Shown here: positions 23,912-33,489 of the stretch, one piece after another
Numbering within the stretch: the first letter of the stretch is position 1
How the letters are laid out: each line of letters begins with the position of its first letter
NCBI RefSeq assembly: GCF_900111315.1
Contig: NZ_FOGU01000008.1
Span: forward strand, 62,001-126,000
From: Tranquillimonas rosea
GTDB lineage: Bacteria; Pseudomonadota; Alphaproteobacteria; Rhodobacterales; Rhodobacteraceae
Length of the DNA: 64,000 nt
Direction: 5' to 3'
The notes under the pieces: model-generated
Seen by the model: only the letters and a program-made list of their open reading frames with translations
Databases searched by the model: none
What the model was told of the DNA's origin: nothing
Made by a program: the position numbers and the translations under genes

Positions 23912-26470
23912 TCAGAAATCCTCCCACGAGCCCGGCTCGGCGTTGGCGAGCGTGTGGCCGGCCGCGGCGGTCTTGCGAGGCTCGGGGCGCGCAGTGTCCT
24001 TGGGAGGCTCTGCCGAGGCCTTCTGGCTCGAACGGAAGGCGACGACAGGCGTCGCGCCGTCGCGGGCGATGTTGAAATGCGAGACGGTCTGGACCAGGGA
24101 GACGGCGTCCCGCGTCAGCGACTCGCTCGCCGCGGTCGTCTCTTCCAGGCGAGCGGCGTTCTGCTGCGTCGACTGGTCGAGCTGGGTGACGGCGTTGTTG
24201 ATCTCGGCCAGCCCGTTGGATTGCTGGGTGGCGGATTGCGCGATCTCCGAGACCTGCACGGCGATCTGCGAGACGGAGTCGACGATCTCGCGGAGGGCGT
24301 CGCCGGTGCGGCCGACGAGTTCGACACCGCGTTTCACCTGCGTGCCGCTCTGGGCGATCAGGTCGTTGATTTCGCGCGCCGCATCCGACGAGCGTTGCGC
24401 CAGCGCGCGCACTTCGGAGGCGACGACGGCAAAGCCCCGGCCCGCGTCGCCGGCTCGAGCAGCCTCGACCCCGGCGTTCAGCGCGAGGAGATTGGTCTGG
24501 AAGGCGATGTCGTCTATGACCTTGATGATCGACGTGATCCGGTCCGAGGATTCGGCGATCTGGTCCATTGCCGAGACCGTCTCCACCACGACTTCGCCGC
24601 TCGCCTCGGCATTGCTCTTGGCGCCGGCGACGGCGCTGTCGGCCTTCGTCGCCATGTCCGCGGCCGTGCGGACCGAGCTGGTCATGTCGTCCAGTGCGGC
24701 GGCCGTCTCTTCCAGCGTGGCGGCCGTCGTCTCGGTCCGGCGGGACAGGCCGTCGGCGGTGCTGGAGATGTCATTCGCTTCGTTGCGGATGTTCTCGGCG
24801 TTCTCGATGATCTCGAGCAGCGCCTCCGACAGGCGTTCGACGGTGATGTTGAAGTCGTTTCGCAGCTCTTCGTACGCACCGGCGAAGGGATCGGAGAGGC
24901 GGGTGGTGAGGTCGCCGGCGCTCAGCCCCTTCAGGCCGACGCGGAGCTCTTCGACCACGCGGCTCTGCTCGCGCTCGGTGATTTCCTGGGCCTCGCGCGC
25001 CTTGCGCAGCCGGGTCTCGGCCTCGGTCACGTCCTTTCCCATCAGTAGGAAGCGCACCGTCTTGCCCTCGTGATCCTTGATGCAGGTGATCGAACCGTCG
25101 AGGATGTGCGCCTCGTCGCCTCGGTTCAGGGTGAACTGGCCGACATGGACGCCGTCGCGCGTCACCGTCGCCATGAGATCGGATCCCGTCCCGTCGTTCG
25201 TGCCGTCGTAGCGCGTGACGAGCGACTGGAACGGGGTGCCCTTCGCCTGGTCCTCGGACTGGGCGAGAAGCGCGAGAAAGCGGCGATTGGCGGTCAGAAG
25301 CTGGCCGGACTTGTCGAAATCGACCTTCAGGAGGTTGGAATCGATGGCGTCGAGCACCGCACCGTTCAGCCAGTCCTGCGTGATGTCCGACCATTCCAGC
25401 ACGTAGCCGAGCCGCGCCCCGTCAGACCCGGTCACGGGGCGGACGGTCAGGGAGATGCGGGCGTCGCCGAAACGGAGGATCGTCTCGAAGCGGCCGTCGC
25501 TCCGGGAGTCGAGCTTGCGGCGGATGTCCTGGCCGTCGTCATGGAAGAAATCGATGCTCTGGCCGATCATGCGGTCACTGTCGGCGCGGTCGCCGAAAAG
25601 CGGCTCGAACCGCTTCATCAATGTTCTGAGCCGCGGGTTCACGTGGCGGACGACCAGGTCGGCGTCCAGTAGCATGAGTGCCGCCGACGACCCCATGAAG
25701 GCCGCGCTCTTGAAGGCGGCGTCGCGTTCCTGTTCCTGCGCCTCGGCGAGATGGGTGCGCAGGCCGTCGAGTGCGCGGGCGATGTCGCCGATCTCGTCTC
25801 CACGCTCGGTGGAGGGGACCTCGCTGCCGTAGTCGCGGTCCTCCATGGCACGGATGACATCACGGATCCGGTTGAGCGGGCGGACGAGAAGCCAGTTCGA
25901 CGCGATCAGCGCGGCGATGATCGCGGCCATGAACACCCCGCATGCGGCGAGCGCCGAGCGGATCATGCCGTCACGGGCGATTGCCAGCGCGGGGTCCATC
26001 GACCAGTCGCTCGCTACCACGCCCACGAGCTCGTTGGAGGCGCCGTAGCGGACCGGCATGGCGACCAGGAACCGGTCTTCGCTGGTGGCCACCTCGCCCG
26101 TCGCGATCACCCGCTCCGTGAGCAGCCGAAGTTCGGGAGCGATTTCCGCGCCGACGCGCGTGGCGACGGAGCCGTCGGAAAAGAGGGCCACGAGGCCGTC
26201 GATCGCGCCATCGCTGACCTCGAGCGCTTCCTCGAAAAGATGCTCGACCGGTCCCGTCTTCTGGAACTTGAGAGGGCCGCCGACCTGATCGGCGAGCAGG
26301 CGGCTTTCCGAGATCGCCCGATCGCCCGTCTGATCCGTGGCGACCGTTTCCAGCGCGCCGGTGTTCAGCAAGCTGAGCGTGGCCGCGACGGCACCGACGG
26401 AGAGGGCGAGGATCGCGGTGATCTTGACGAAGATCGTGCGCATGGAAAGCGCGGGGGAGGCAGCACTCAT
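23912..26470 (-). CDS. Methyl-accepting chemotaxis protein with HAMP and two PAS-like domains
   Basis: 852 residues. Membrane helix 1 about 11-35, periplasmic sensor about 36-165, helix 2 about 168-195, HAMP about 195-245, two PAS-like domains (about 255-375, with [16 protein letters not shown]; and about 380-500, with [26 protein letters not shown]). A second HAMP-like segment (about 515-570) precedes the methylation and signalling domain. The hairpin tip [23 protein letters not shown], which contacts CheA and CheW, is intact. The C-terminus is a Pro/Ala/Lys-rich linker ending in GSWEDF, which resembles the NWETF-type tether for CheR. It is encoded 34 bases after a periplasmic Cache-like protein gene and leads the che genes. 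Confidence 0.94.
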   Translation of the reverse strand: MSAASPALSMRTIFVKITAILALSVGAVAATLSLLNTGALETVATDQTGDRAISESRLLADQVGGPLKFQKTGPVEHLFEEALEVSDGAIDGLVALFSDGSVATRVGAEIAPELRLLTERVIATGEVATSEDRFLVAMPVRYGASNELVGVVASDWSMDPALAIARDGMIRSALAACGVFMAAIIAALIASNWLLVRPLNRIRDVIRAMEDRDYGSEVPSTERGDEIGDIARALDGLRTHLAEAQEQERDAAFKSAAFMGSSAALMLLDADLVVRHVNPRLRTLMKRFEPLFGDRADSDRMIGQSIDFFHDDGQDIRRKLDSRSDGRFETILRFGDARISLTVRPVTGSDGARLGYVLEWSDITQDWLNGAVLDAIDSNLLKVDFDKSGQLLTANRRFLALLAQSEDQAKGTPFQSLVTRYDGTNDGTGSDLMATVTRDGVHVGQFTLNRGDEAHILDGSITCIKDHEGKTVRFLLMGKDVTEAETRLRKAREAQEITEREQSRVVEELRVGLKGLSAGDLTTRLSDPFAGAYEELRNDFNITVERLSEALLEIIENAENIRNEANDISSTADGLSRRTETTAATLEETAAALDDMTSSVRTAADMATKADSAVAGAKSNAEASGEVVVETVSAMDQIAESSDRITSIIKVIDDIAFQTNLLALNAGVEAARAGDAGRGFAVVASEVRALAQRSSDAAREINDLIAQSGTQVKRGVELVGRTGDALREIVDSVSQIAVQVSEIAQSATQQSNGLAEINNAVTQLDQSTQQNAARLEETTAASESLTRDAVSLVQTVSHFNIARDGATPVVAFRSSQKASAEPPKDTARPEPRKTAAAGHTLANAEPGSWEDF

Positions 26471-26504
26471 GGGTGTATCCGTTCTTGAATTGGGTGCGGG
26501 GCGC

Positions 26505-27071
26505 TCAGAAGGCTTCCGCGTTCAGACCGATCGTGGCGGCGCCGATGGGCGTCGATGTCGCCGGATCGATGAGGGTAAGCGAGACCTGCGCCTGATAGAG
26601 CTGGGTCGATTCGTCGTAGTCGATCTCGCTCACGTGCCAGGCGTCCGGCCCTTTGCCGTAGGTTTCCGTGTATTTCGCCTCGTCGCCCTGCCAGTAGTCG
26701 GAGGTCAGTGTGCTGACCGCCACGTTGAGGCCGCGCGAATCCATCACAAGAATTTCGGTGATGACGCCGCCTGCCGCGTCCACCCGCTCTTTCAGGAAAT
26801 CGGAGGTCGCGGAATTGGCCACTGGATCGATGGTGGGTGCGGAATCCTGGCCGAGTTCGGCCCGCCATTTCAGGTCGAGCGCCGTGATGTCGTCGGCCGA
26901 CAGCGCGGCATGGGCGCGGTTCGCCCGGCGCACGGCCGACACGATCTGCGGGTCCGAAAGCCAGGCCTTCACATCCTGCGAGACATAGTCGCGCATCGGG
27001 GCCTCATACGTGTCGGCGAATGCGGCGGTCGCCACCAACGCAAGAAGGGCAGAAGGGAAAAGGGGGCGCAT
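26505..27071 (-). CDS. Secreted single-Cache-like (PDC) protein, first gene of the chemotaxis operon
   Basis: 188 residues from the ATG at 27071, which has a GGAGG 7 bases upstream. A TTG two codons earlier is less likely. A signal peptide of about 20 residues ends ATAAFA before DTYEAP, and no membrane anchor follows, so the mature protein is periplasmic. It has a helix, then the [28 protein letters not shown] segment, which matches Cache/PDC sensor domains (a strand with a D-xG--V turn followed by a DY/W-x-G-D motif), then a strand ending [18 protein letters not shown]. It is 34 bases upstream of the MCP gene. A periplasmic ligand-binding or accessory role for that receptor is inferred. Confidence 0.7.
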   Translation of the reverse strand: MRPLFPSALLALVATAAFADTYEAPMRDYVSQDVKAWLSDPQIVSAVRRANRAHAALSADDITALDLKWRAELGQDSAPTIDPVANSATSDFLKERVDAAGGVITEILVMDSRGLNVAVSTLTSDYWQGDEAKYTETYGKGPDAWHVSEIDYDESTQLYQAQVSLTLIDPATSTPIGAATIGLNAEAF

Positions 27072-27207
27072 GTGCAATCCTCCGAGGCATTAGGGACGCC
27101 GCCGTGAGGCGGTTACCCGGGCACACTAGTGAGGGGGCCTTAATTCAGCGTGAACTGCGCCACGGTTGCGAACGAAGTCCGGGGCGCGGGTGTGAGACGC
27201 GGCGAAA

Positions 27208-28593
27208 ATGCGGTTTAGTCACGACATGACAGAAGATTCGCCCACGCTTGCCGCGCGCCTCCGCGACAAGCTCCCGCCGATCGTGCTCCAGGTTGGGAGT
27301 TTCGTGAAATTCGCTGTCCAGCGCTTCTTCAACGACGGTCTGTCGCAGGCGGCCGGGGCGCTGACCTATTCGACGCTGCTGGCGCTGGTGCCGCTTCTGG
27401 TCATCACCTTCGCGGTCCTGTCAGGCTTCGCGGCCTTCGACGACGCACGCACGCAGATCGAGGATGTCTTCTTTCGCGCGCTGGTGCCCGAGGCCGGGGC
27501 CGAGGTCGAACGCTATCTCACCGATTTCGCGGGCAACGCCACGAACCTGACGGCGGTGGGCACGGTGGCGCTGGCGGTGACCGCGGTGCTGCTGCTGTCG
27601 ACGATCGAGACGACGCTGAACCAGGTCTGGCACGTCGAGCGGCCGCGTCCCTTCGCGGTTCGGATGCTGATCTTCTGGACGATCCTGACGCTGGGGCCGC
27701 TGCTGCTGGGGGCGAGCTTCGCGCAGACATCCACGACGCTGACCACGATCCAGACCTGGGGCGCGGGGGACAAGTCGCTCTACGGGCTGGAGGAATCCTT
27801 CGGCTTCCTGTCCTGGCTGTTCGGTCTGCTCCTGCAGATCCTGGCGTTCACGTTGCTCTACATGCTGGTGCCTGCGCGTCCGGTGCGCCTGCGCGAGGCG
27901 GCGATCGGCGGCGTCATCAGCGGGCTGTCGTTCGAGGTCCTGTCCTGGGGATTCAACAGCTTCCTCACCTCGGGCTCGACCTACGAGACGATCTACGGGG
28001 CGGTCGCGGTCATCCCAATCTTCCTCGTCTGGGTCTACGCCTCGTGGACCGTCATCATCATCGGCGCGGTGTTTGCCGCCTCGTTCCCCGACTGGTGGAA
28101 ATCGCGGGATTCGGTGCCCGGCTTCGACCTGCGCCCCGCCGAGCGTCTCGAGGTCGCGGTGGCGGTCCTGTCCGTGCTGGCCGAGCGCGCCCGTATCGGC
28201 GGCACGATCTCGATGGGCCGCCTGCAGGAGGTGGTGCCGCTGGAGGCGCGCGAAGAGATCATGGAGACGCTGATCCGCAAGGATTGGATCGTGGCCACCG
28301 AAACCGAGGGGATCGTGCTGGCCCGCGACCTGCACACCGCCACGCTGACCGATCTGGCGGTGGATCTGGGCCTGTCGCTCGGCAGCCAAGGTCCGCACCG
28401 CGAGGCGCAGGAGCGGCTGAACCTGATCGAGGCCTGCACCGGTGCGTTGCCCGACATGCTGACCGAGCTCGACCGCGCCGAGGCGTCCGTGCTGGACCGC
28501 GACATCGCGAGCGTCCTGGCGGGAACACGTGGCGCCGGAGAGACCGGGGCGGAGGCCCCCACAGGCGGGCGCCCCCCGGGGACCGCCTCTTGA
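27208..28593 (+). CDS. YihY/BrkB family inner-membrane protein with long C-terminal region
   Basis: 461 residues from ATG 27208, with an alternative ATG at 27226. The first 310 residues are the YihY/BrkB fold: an amphipathic start, AAGALTYSTLLALVPLLVI (helix 1 with the conserved A-ayt-l-alvPll), then five further helices, the GAVAVIPIFLVWVYASW segment and ending near FPDWW. The last 130 residues are soluble and look like a winged-helix-type region (AVLSVLAERARIGGTISMGRLQEVVPLEAREEIMETLIRKDWI), found in the longer proteobacterial members. The family was once labelled ribonuclease BN in error and its actual function is unsettled. Same strand as the MscS gene, 75 bases apart. Confidence 0.88.
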   Translation: MRFSHDMTEDSPTLAARLRDKLPPIVLQVGSFVKFAVQRFFNDGLSQAAGALTYSTLLALVPLLVITFAVLSGFAAFDDARTQIEDVFFRALVPEAGAEVERYLTDFAGNATNLTAVGTVALAVTAVLLLSTIETTLNQVWHVERPRPFAVRMLIFWTILTLGPLLLGASFAQTSTTLTTIQTWGAGDKSLYGLEESFGFLSWLFGLLLQILAFTLLYMLVPARPVRLREAAIGGVISGLSFEVLSWGFNSFLTSGSTYETIYGAVAVIPIFLVWVYASWTVIIIGAVFAASFPDWWKSRDSVPGFDLRPAERLEVAVAVLSVLAERARIGGTISMGRLQEVVPLEAREEIMETLIRKDWIVATETEGIVLARDLHTATLTDLAVDLGLSLGSQGPHREAQERLNLIEACTGALPDMLTELDRAEASVLDRDIASVLAGTRGAGETGAEAPTGGRPPGTAS

Positions 28594-28668
28594 TCGCAAC
28601 CGCTTGCGATTGGCACTCTGCCTCTGATGGGCTAAGCCGCGAAAAAGCCCTCTAGTCTGGATTGTGTC

Positions 28669-31038
28669 ATGGGTGAGATGTTTTTCCGTCGTGTTCTGGC
28701 GGCCCTGGTCCTCGTTACCGCACTGGCGCTCGCGCCGTTCGGAGCCGCCACCGCGCAGACCGCGGAGGGCACGCCGTCCGAGTCCGAGGCCCCTGAGGCC
28801 TCACCTGCGCAGGCGCTGATCGACATCCTGCAGGACGACTCCGCCCGGACCGAGCTGATCGACGAACTGCAGCGAATCGCCGAGGACGGCGCGGAAGAGC
28901 AACTGGGCTCGGACACGCCGCTGACCGTGCCCACGGAAGAGACCTCCATCGGCCGGCAACTGGCCGAGCTGACGCAGGAGGTGGCCCAGACGGCGGCGGG
29001 GCAGGCGGCATCGCTCTGGCAGACGCTGACGCAGGCGCCCGACGCCTTCGACGGGCTTGACGGCAGCGAGCTGGGGGTCCTGCTCGAGGCGTTCGGCGAC
29101 CTGCTTCTGGCGATCGTCATCACGGTCGTCCTGTTCATCGTGCTGCGGCGGCTGGCGATCCCGTTCTACCGGCGGATGGGCGCGTCGGCGGACCGCTCGG
29201 GGCTGGTGCGGACGGTGCTGATCTTCATCGCCTCGGCGGTGATCGAGGTCGTCGTCGTGGTCCTGGCCTGGGCGATCGGCTATGCCGCGATCCTCGCCGT
29301 GCTCGGAGAGTTCGGGCAGATCGGCATCCGTCAGTCGCTCTATCTCAACGCCTTCCTCGCGGTCGAGCTGGTGAAGGTCGCGATCCGGCTGGTGCTGTCG
29401 CCGGCGACCGGCGGGCTGCGGCTGGTCCCGCTGGGGGACGCGGCGGCGCAGTACCTGTCGCGGCGCGCGAACCTCGTCGTCGGGGTGCTGGGTTATGGCT
29501 TCCTGCTGATCGTGCCGATCCTGAACCAGAGCGTCTCCTATTCCGCGGGACGCAGTTTCAGCGCGCTTCTGTCCGTGATCGTCATCCTGTTCGTCGCCGG
29601 TCTCGTGATCGCGCGCCGCAAGGCGGTGTCGGGCTGGCTCATGGCCGAGATCGCCTCCGAGCCAGAGCCGGGCGAGGCCGATCCCGAGGCGGACGCCGAA
29701 GAGACGCTGAAACCGCCGCGCCGCCGCACCGGCCCCGCCGCAACGTTGGCGCAGGCGTGGCACTGGCTGGCGCTGGGGTATCTGGCAGTGATGATGGTCA
29801 TCGTGCTGTCGCGGCCGACGCGGGTGGTGTTCGATGCGCTCTGGGGCTCGGCCAAGGTGGTCCTCGTCCTGTTCGTCGGTGTCGCCCTGTCGGGGATGCT
29901 GGCGCGGGCGATCGCGCGGGGCATCACATTGCCTGAGGACGTGAACGCCAAGCTGCCGCTGCTGGAGAAGCGCCTGAACCAGTTCGTCCCCAAGACCCTG
30001 ACGGTGGTGCGGGTGCTGATCCTGATCGTCGGGCTCGCGGTGATCTGCGATGTCGTGGGGCTTCTGGACTTCTCGGCCTGGCTCGACGGCGATGTCGGCG
30101 CGCGGGTGCTGCAGGCGCTGTTCAGTGTGGCGGGCATCCTGATCGTGGCCTTCGCGCTGTGGCTCGCGCTGACGAGCTGGGTCGATTACCGGCTGAACGC
30201 CGAATACGGGCGCGTGCCGACCCCGCGCGAGCAGACGCTGCTCACGCTGCTGAAGAACGCCGCCACGATCGCGCTGATCATCCTGACGCTGATGTTCGTC
30301 CTCGCCGAGATCGGGTTGAACATCGGGCCGCTCCTCGCCTCGGCCGGTGTCTTGGGCCTCGCCATCGGTTTCGGCGCGCAGAAGATGGTGCAGGACATCA
30401 TCACCGGCGTGTTCATCCAGTTCGAGAACGCGATGAACGTGGGCGATGTCGTCACCGTCGGCGGCGTCACCGGCGCGGTCGAGAAGCTGACGGTGCGGTC
30501 GGTGTCGCTGCGGGACCTGCAGGGCGTGTTCCACATCATCCCGTTCTCGTCGGTGGACATGGTGTCGAACTACATGCGGGACTTCTCGTATCACGTCGCG
30601 GACATGGGCATCGCCTATCGCGAGGATTACGAAGAGGCGAAGCAGGCGATGTTCGACGCCTTCGACGAGTTGCGGCAGGATCCCGAGCAGTCGGTCAACA
30701 TCCTGGGCGACCTGGAGTGGTTCGGCCTCAACAGCTTCGGCGACAGCGCTATCGTGCTGCGCGGCCGGATCAAGACGGTGCCGGGGACTCAATGGGGCGT
30801 GGGCCGGGCCTACAACGCCGTGCTCAAGCGTGTGTTCGACGAACGCGGCATCGAGATCCCGTTCCCGCACCAGACGATCTACTTCGGCGAGGCCAAGGAC
30901 GGCACCTCGACCAAGCTGCGCATCGCCGAGACCCACGACGACACGGCCGACCCGGTGGGCCATGCCCCCGCGGGAGAGACACTCGAGGGCGAGATCGACA
31001 GCCGCGTCACCGACGCACCGCAGGACGGTGAAGACTGA
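28669..31038 (+). CDS. Large mechanosensitive channel of the MscS family (YbiO-like)
   Basis: 789 residues, close to E. coli YbiO (741). The signal peptide ends AATAQ, followed by a periplasmic helical region (about 30-135) and about ten membrane helices interrupted by an acidic cytoplasmic loop (EPEPGEADPEADAEE, about 330-350). The MscS core runs from about 530: pore helix with GVLGLAIGFGAQKMVQDIITGVFIQFENAMNVGD, then the beta domain and C-terminal cytoplasmic cage. The glycine/alanine-packed pore helix is well conserved. It should open on membrane tension at hypo-osmotic shock. A strong terminator follows 13 bases after the stop. Confidence 0.93.
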   Translation: MGEMFFRRVLAALVLVTALALAPFGAATAQTAEGTPSESEAPEASPAQALIDILQDDSARTELIDELQRIAEDGAEEQLGSDTPLTVPTEETSIGRQLAELTQEVAQTAAGQAASLWQTLTQAPDAFDGLDGSELGVLLEAFGDLLLAIVITVVLFIVLRRLAIPFYRRMGASADRSGLVRTVLIFIASAVIEVVVVVLAWAIGYAAILAVLGEFGQIGIRQSLYLNAFLAVELVKVAIRLVLSPATGGLRLVPLGDAAAQYLSRRANLVVGVLGYGFLLIVPILNQSVSYSAGRSFSALLSVIVILFVAGLVIARRKAVSGWLMAEIASEPEPGEADPEADAEETLKPPRRRTGPAATLAQAWHWLALGYLAVMMVIVLSRPTRVVFDALWGSAKVVLVLFVGVALSGMLARAIARGITLPEDVNAKLPLLEKRLNQFVPKTLTVVRVLILIVGLAVICDVVGLLDFSAWLDGDVGARVLQALFSVAGILIVAFALWLALTSWVDYRLNAEYGRVPTPREQTLLTLLKNAATIALIILTLMFVLAEIGLNIGPLLASAGVLGLAIGFGAQKMVQDIITGVFIQFENAMNVGDVVTVGGVTGAVEKLTVRSVSLRDLQGVFHIIPFSSVDMVSNYMRDFSYHVADMGIAYREDYEEAKQAMFDAFDELRQDPEQSVNILGDLEWFGLNSFGDSAIVLRGRIKTVPGTQWGVGRAYNAVLKRVFDERGIEIPFPHQTIYFGEAKDGTSTKLRIAETHDDTADPVGHAPAGETLEGEIDSRVTDAPQDGED

Positions 31039-31050
31039 TCCGAAACGACG

Positions 31051-31080
31051 AACGGCCGCCCCTCGGGGCGGCCGTTTTTC
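31051..31080 (+). terminator. Rho-independent terminator of the MscS gene
   Basis: A stem of at least 11 bp (AACGGCCGCCC pairing with GGGCGGCCGTT) with a CTCG tetraloop is followed directly by a run of five T. It is 13 bases after the MscS stop. Read from the other strand the hairpin is followed by only a short T/C stretch, so it is probably unidirectional. Confidence 0.9.
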
Positions 31081-31101
31081 TTGGCGGCGGAAAGGCTGGC
31101 G

Positions 31102-32649
31102 TCAGCCGCCGTCGGACCACCGCGTGCGGTAGAGATCGAAGCGCCGGTCGCGCAGGTTCCGGACGGAGCCCTGCGCGCGGGCCCAGCCCACCGTAGCCAG
31201 GTTGAGGTCAGCGACGATGATCATCTCGACATTTTCACTCGCCTCTGCGGCGATGCCGTCGCGGGCGAAGGGAAAGTCGCAGGGCGTCAGGATGGCCGAC
31301 TGGGCATACTGGATGTCGATGTTGGACACGTTGTCCAGATTGCCGACCATGCCGCTGGTGACGACGTAGCACTGGTTCTCGACCGCCCGCGCGGCGCAGC
31401 AATAGCGGACCCGCAGATGCCCGTGCCGGGTGTCGGTGTTGTAGGGCACGAACATGATCCGGGCACCCTGATCGGCGAGGCTGCGCGCGGCCTCGGGGAA
31501 CTCGGAATCATAGCAGACCAGCACACCGACGGGGCCGCAATCGGTCGGGATCACCTCGATTCCGTCGCCGCCCTTGATGTTCCAGGACGACCGCTCGTCC
31601 GGAGTCGGGTGCAGCTTTTCCTGACGGAACACCGCGCCGTCGCGCAGGAAGACATGGGCGACATTCTGGATGTCGCCGTCCTCGGTCACGGTGGCATGGC
31701 TGCCGCCTATGATGTTGATCGCCCGGCTCAGCGCCATCTGCTGCATCCGCTCGACGAAGTCCTCGGTATGCTCGCTGGCGCGCTGGATGGCGCGTTCGGG
31801 CGGCAGCTCCTCGTCCTCGCAGGACAGCAATTGCAGCGTGAAATGCTCGGGGAACACGACGAAGTCGGCGCCGTATTCGCTGGCGATGTTCACGAAGTAG
31901 TCGACGTTCTGATAGAACTCCTCGGGCGTCTTCAGCGTCCGCGCAAGGAGCTGGACCGAGGCGACGCGCACCACCTCGGTGTTGCGCCGGGTGACCGGCT
32001 GGGCGTCGGCGTATTCGTCGAGCTGGTGGTTGCGCCACACCATCAGCACCGCATGCCCGCCCGACGCCTTGTCCTCGGGGGCGTAGTTGCGCAGCACGCG
32101 GATCGGCTCGAAGCCGGACTTCATCTGGAAATTGATGACCGGGTCGCGGACCTCGCCCTCGGTCACCGCCTCGAGATAGCGCTCGGGCGAGGGCCACGGA
32201 TTGCGCACCCTGCGATAGCCGGGCATCCGGCCGCCGAAGGCGATGCCCTTCAGCTCGTGGTCGGTGCACAGCCGCTCCCGCGCCTGGTAGAGCCGCTTGC
32301 CGATCCGCAGACGCCGGCGCGACGGCTCGACCATGACCTCCATGCCGTAAAGCCAGTCGCCGTCTCCGGTGTACTGGCTGCCATAGCCGCCGCCCGTCAC
32401 CTCGGACCAGGTGTGCTGGTTCATCACCCGGTGCTCCTTGAGCACGGTCGACGCCGCATAGCCCACGACCTCGCCATCGTAGAGCGCGACGAAGACCCCT
32501 TCGGGAAAGGTATTGATGTGTCCCGAGATCTGGCCCCGCGTATAGGGCGGCTCTTCGGGATACACCCGGCGCGACAGGGCGATGATCCCGTCGATGTGTT
32601 TCAGCTCGGCCAGCTGAACCGTCAGGTTCGGGCGCTTGGAGTCGGTCAT
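31102..32649 (-). CDS. GNAT acetyltransferase fused to a nitrilase-superfamily amidohydrolase
   Basis: 515 residues from the ATG at 32649. The first about 190 residues are a GNAT fold (AELKHIDGIIALSRRVYP start; GDWLYGMEVMVEPSRRRLRIGKRLYQARE is the V-P--R--GIG acetyl-CoA loop). The second half (about 225-510) is a carbon-nitrogen hydrolase with the Glu-Lys-Cys triad: VVFPEHF (Glu), REKLHPTPDE (Lys), VLVCYDSEFPE (Cys), then a YCCAARAVENQCYVV strand typical of the superfamily. Databases hold this exact fusion in many proteobacteria, without a proven substrate. The two activities could act in sequence on an amine or amide metabolite, which is a hypothesis only. Confidence 0.9.
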   Translation of the reverse strand: MTDSKRPNLTVQLAELKHIDGIIALSRRVYPEEPPYTRGQISGHINTFPEGVFVALYDGEVVGYAASTVLKEHRVMNQHTWSEVTGGGYGSQYTGDGDWLYGMEVMVEPSRRRLRIGKRLYQARERLCTDHELKGIAFGGRMPGYRRVRNPWPSPERYLEAVTEGEVRDPVINFQMKSGFEPIRVLRNYAPEDKASGGHAVLMVWRNHQLDEYADAQPVTRRNTEVVRVASVQLLARTLKTPEEFYQNVDYFVNIASEYGADFVVFPEHFTLQLLSCEDEELPPERAIQRASEHTEDFVERMQQMALSRAINIIGGSHATVTEDGDIQNVAHVFLRDGAVFRQEKLHPTPDERSSWNIKGGDGIEVIPTDCGPVGVLVCYDSEFPEAARSLADQGARIMFVPYNTDTRHGHLRVRYCCAARAVENQCYVVTSGMVGNLDNVSNIDIQYAQSAILTPCDFPFARDGIAAEASENVEMIIVADLNLATVGWARAQGSVRNLRDRRFDLYRTRWSDGG

Positions 32650-32869
32650 GGCGGTTCCTTCGTCTCGCACGGCGGCGGCGCAGCGGTGAAACCAGACATG
32701 GCCGGAACCGCGATTGGGTGCAACCACGCGGGTCCTCGCCGACGTGGATGTCATTTCATTGGGGGAATGTGGCGAATTGCGCTACCGTTCGGGGGATGGC
32801 GAGTCCCGTTGGCGGCTTCTTCGGCCAGCCGGGATCGCCGCGAGGAGACGAAAGGCAGATGCGCGAAAG

Positions 32870-33487
32870 ATGACCACAACGCCCACGCGAATGCTCATCG
32901 CGCGTGCCGCGAGCTCCGCCGCCGGAACGTCCAAAGGCGCCGTCGTACTGGGCGGGCCGGAGGTGGCGTGCGTCGCGAAAGCCTCGGAAGTCAAGGACTT
33001 GGCGGTGGCGGGCGGCTTCGACGTGGCCCTCGTCTACAGCGACCTGCCGGGGCTCGATCCCGAGCATCCGGTCGAGGCCGCGCTGGCGGTCTCCGGGGGG
33101 CGGCCAGTGGTGCTGGTCCACGTGCCGATGACCCGCGCCTTCGCGGTTTTCGCGCTGTCCGCGGGGATCGCCGCGGTGATGTCGCCTGACATGCCGGAAG
33201 AGGCGATGTTCCACGTTTTGCAGCTTGTCGCGGCGGGACAGCGCTTTGCACCGGCCGAACTTCTTCTGCCCGACATGGCGGTACCGCAGGCGGTGCCGGT
33301 CCTGTCGCTGCGCGAGACCCAGGTGCTCGAGGGGTTGATGGCGGGCAGCACGAACAAGACGATCGCTCGGGCGATGGGTCTCAGCGAGCCCACGGTCAAG
33401 CTGCACCTAAAGACGCTCTGCGACAAGCTCGGGGCGGCGAACCGCACGCAGGCGGCGCTGCTGGCGCGCGACCTCGGGCTGACCTGA
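32870..33487 (+). CDS. LuxR-type transcriptional regulator with degenerate receiver-like domain
   Basis: 205 residues from ATG 32870. An in-frame extension upstream is not family-like. The C-terminal helix-turn-helix is clear: LSLRETQVLEGLMAGSTNKTIARAMGLSEPTVKLHLKTLCDKL, then ANRTQAALLARDLG (NarL/FixJ type). The N-terminal about 125 residues follow the receiver fold pattern (ALVYSDLPGLDP at the phospho-aspartate position; AFALSAGIAAVMSP in place of the A-GA-GFL-K strand), but the N-terminal acidic pair and the switch lysine are missing, so phosphorylation control is doubtful. Tail-to-tail with allA (2 bases between stops). Control of the neighbouring urate genes is possible but not shown by the sequence. 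Confidence 0.82.
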   Translation: MTTTPTRMLIARAASSAAGTSKGAVVLGGPEVACVAKASEVKDLAVAGGFDVALVYSDLPGLDPEHPVEAALAVSGGRPVVLVHVPMTRAFAVFALSAGIAAVMSPDMPEEAMFHVLQLVAAGQRFAPAELLLPDMAVPQAVPVLSLRETQVLEGLMAGSTNKTIARAMGLSEPTVKLHLKTLCDKLGAANRTQAALLARDLGLT

Positions 33488-33489
33488 GA

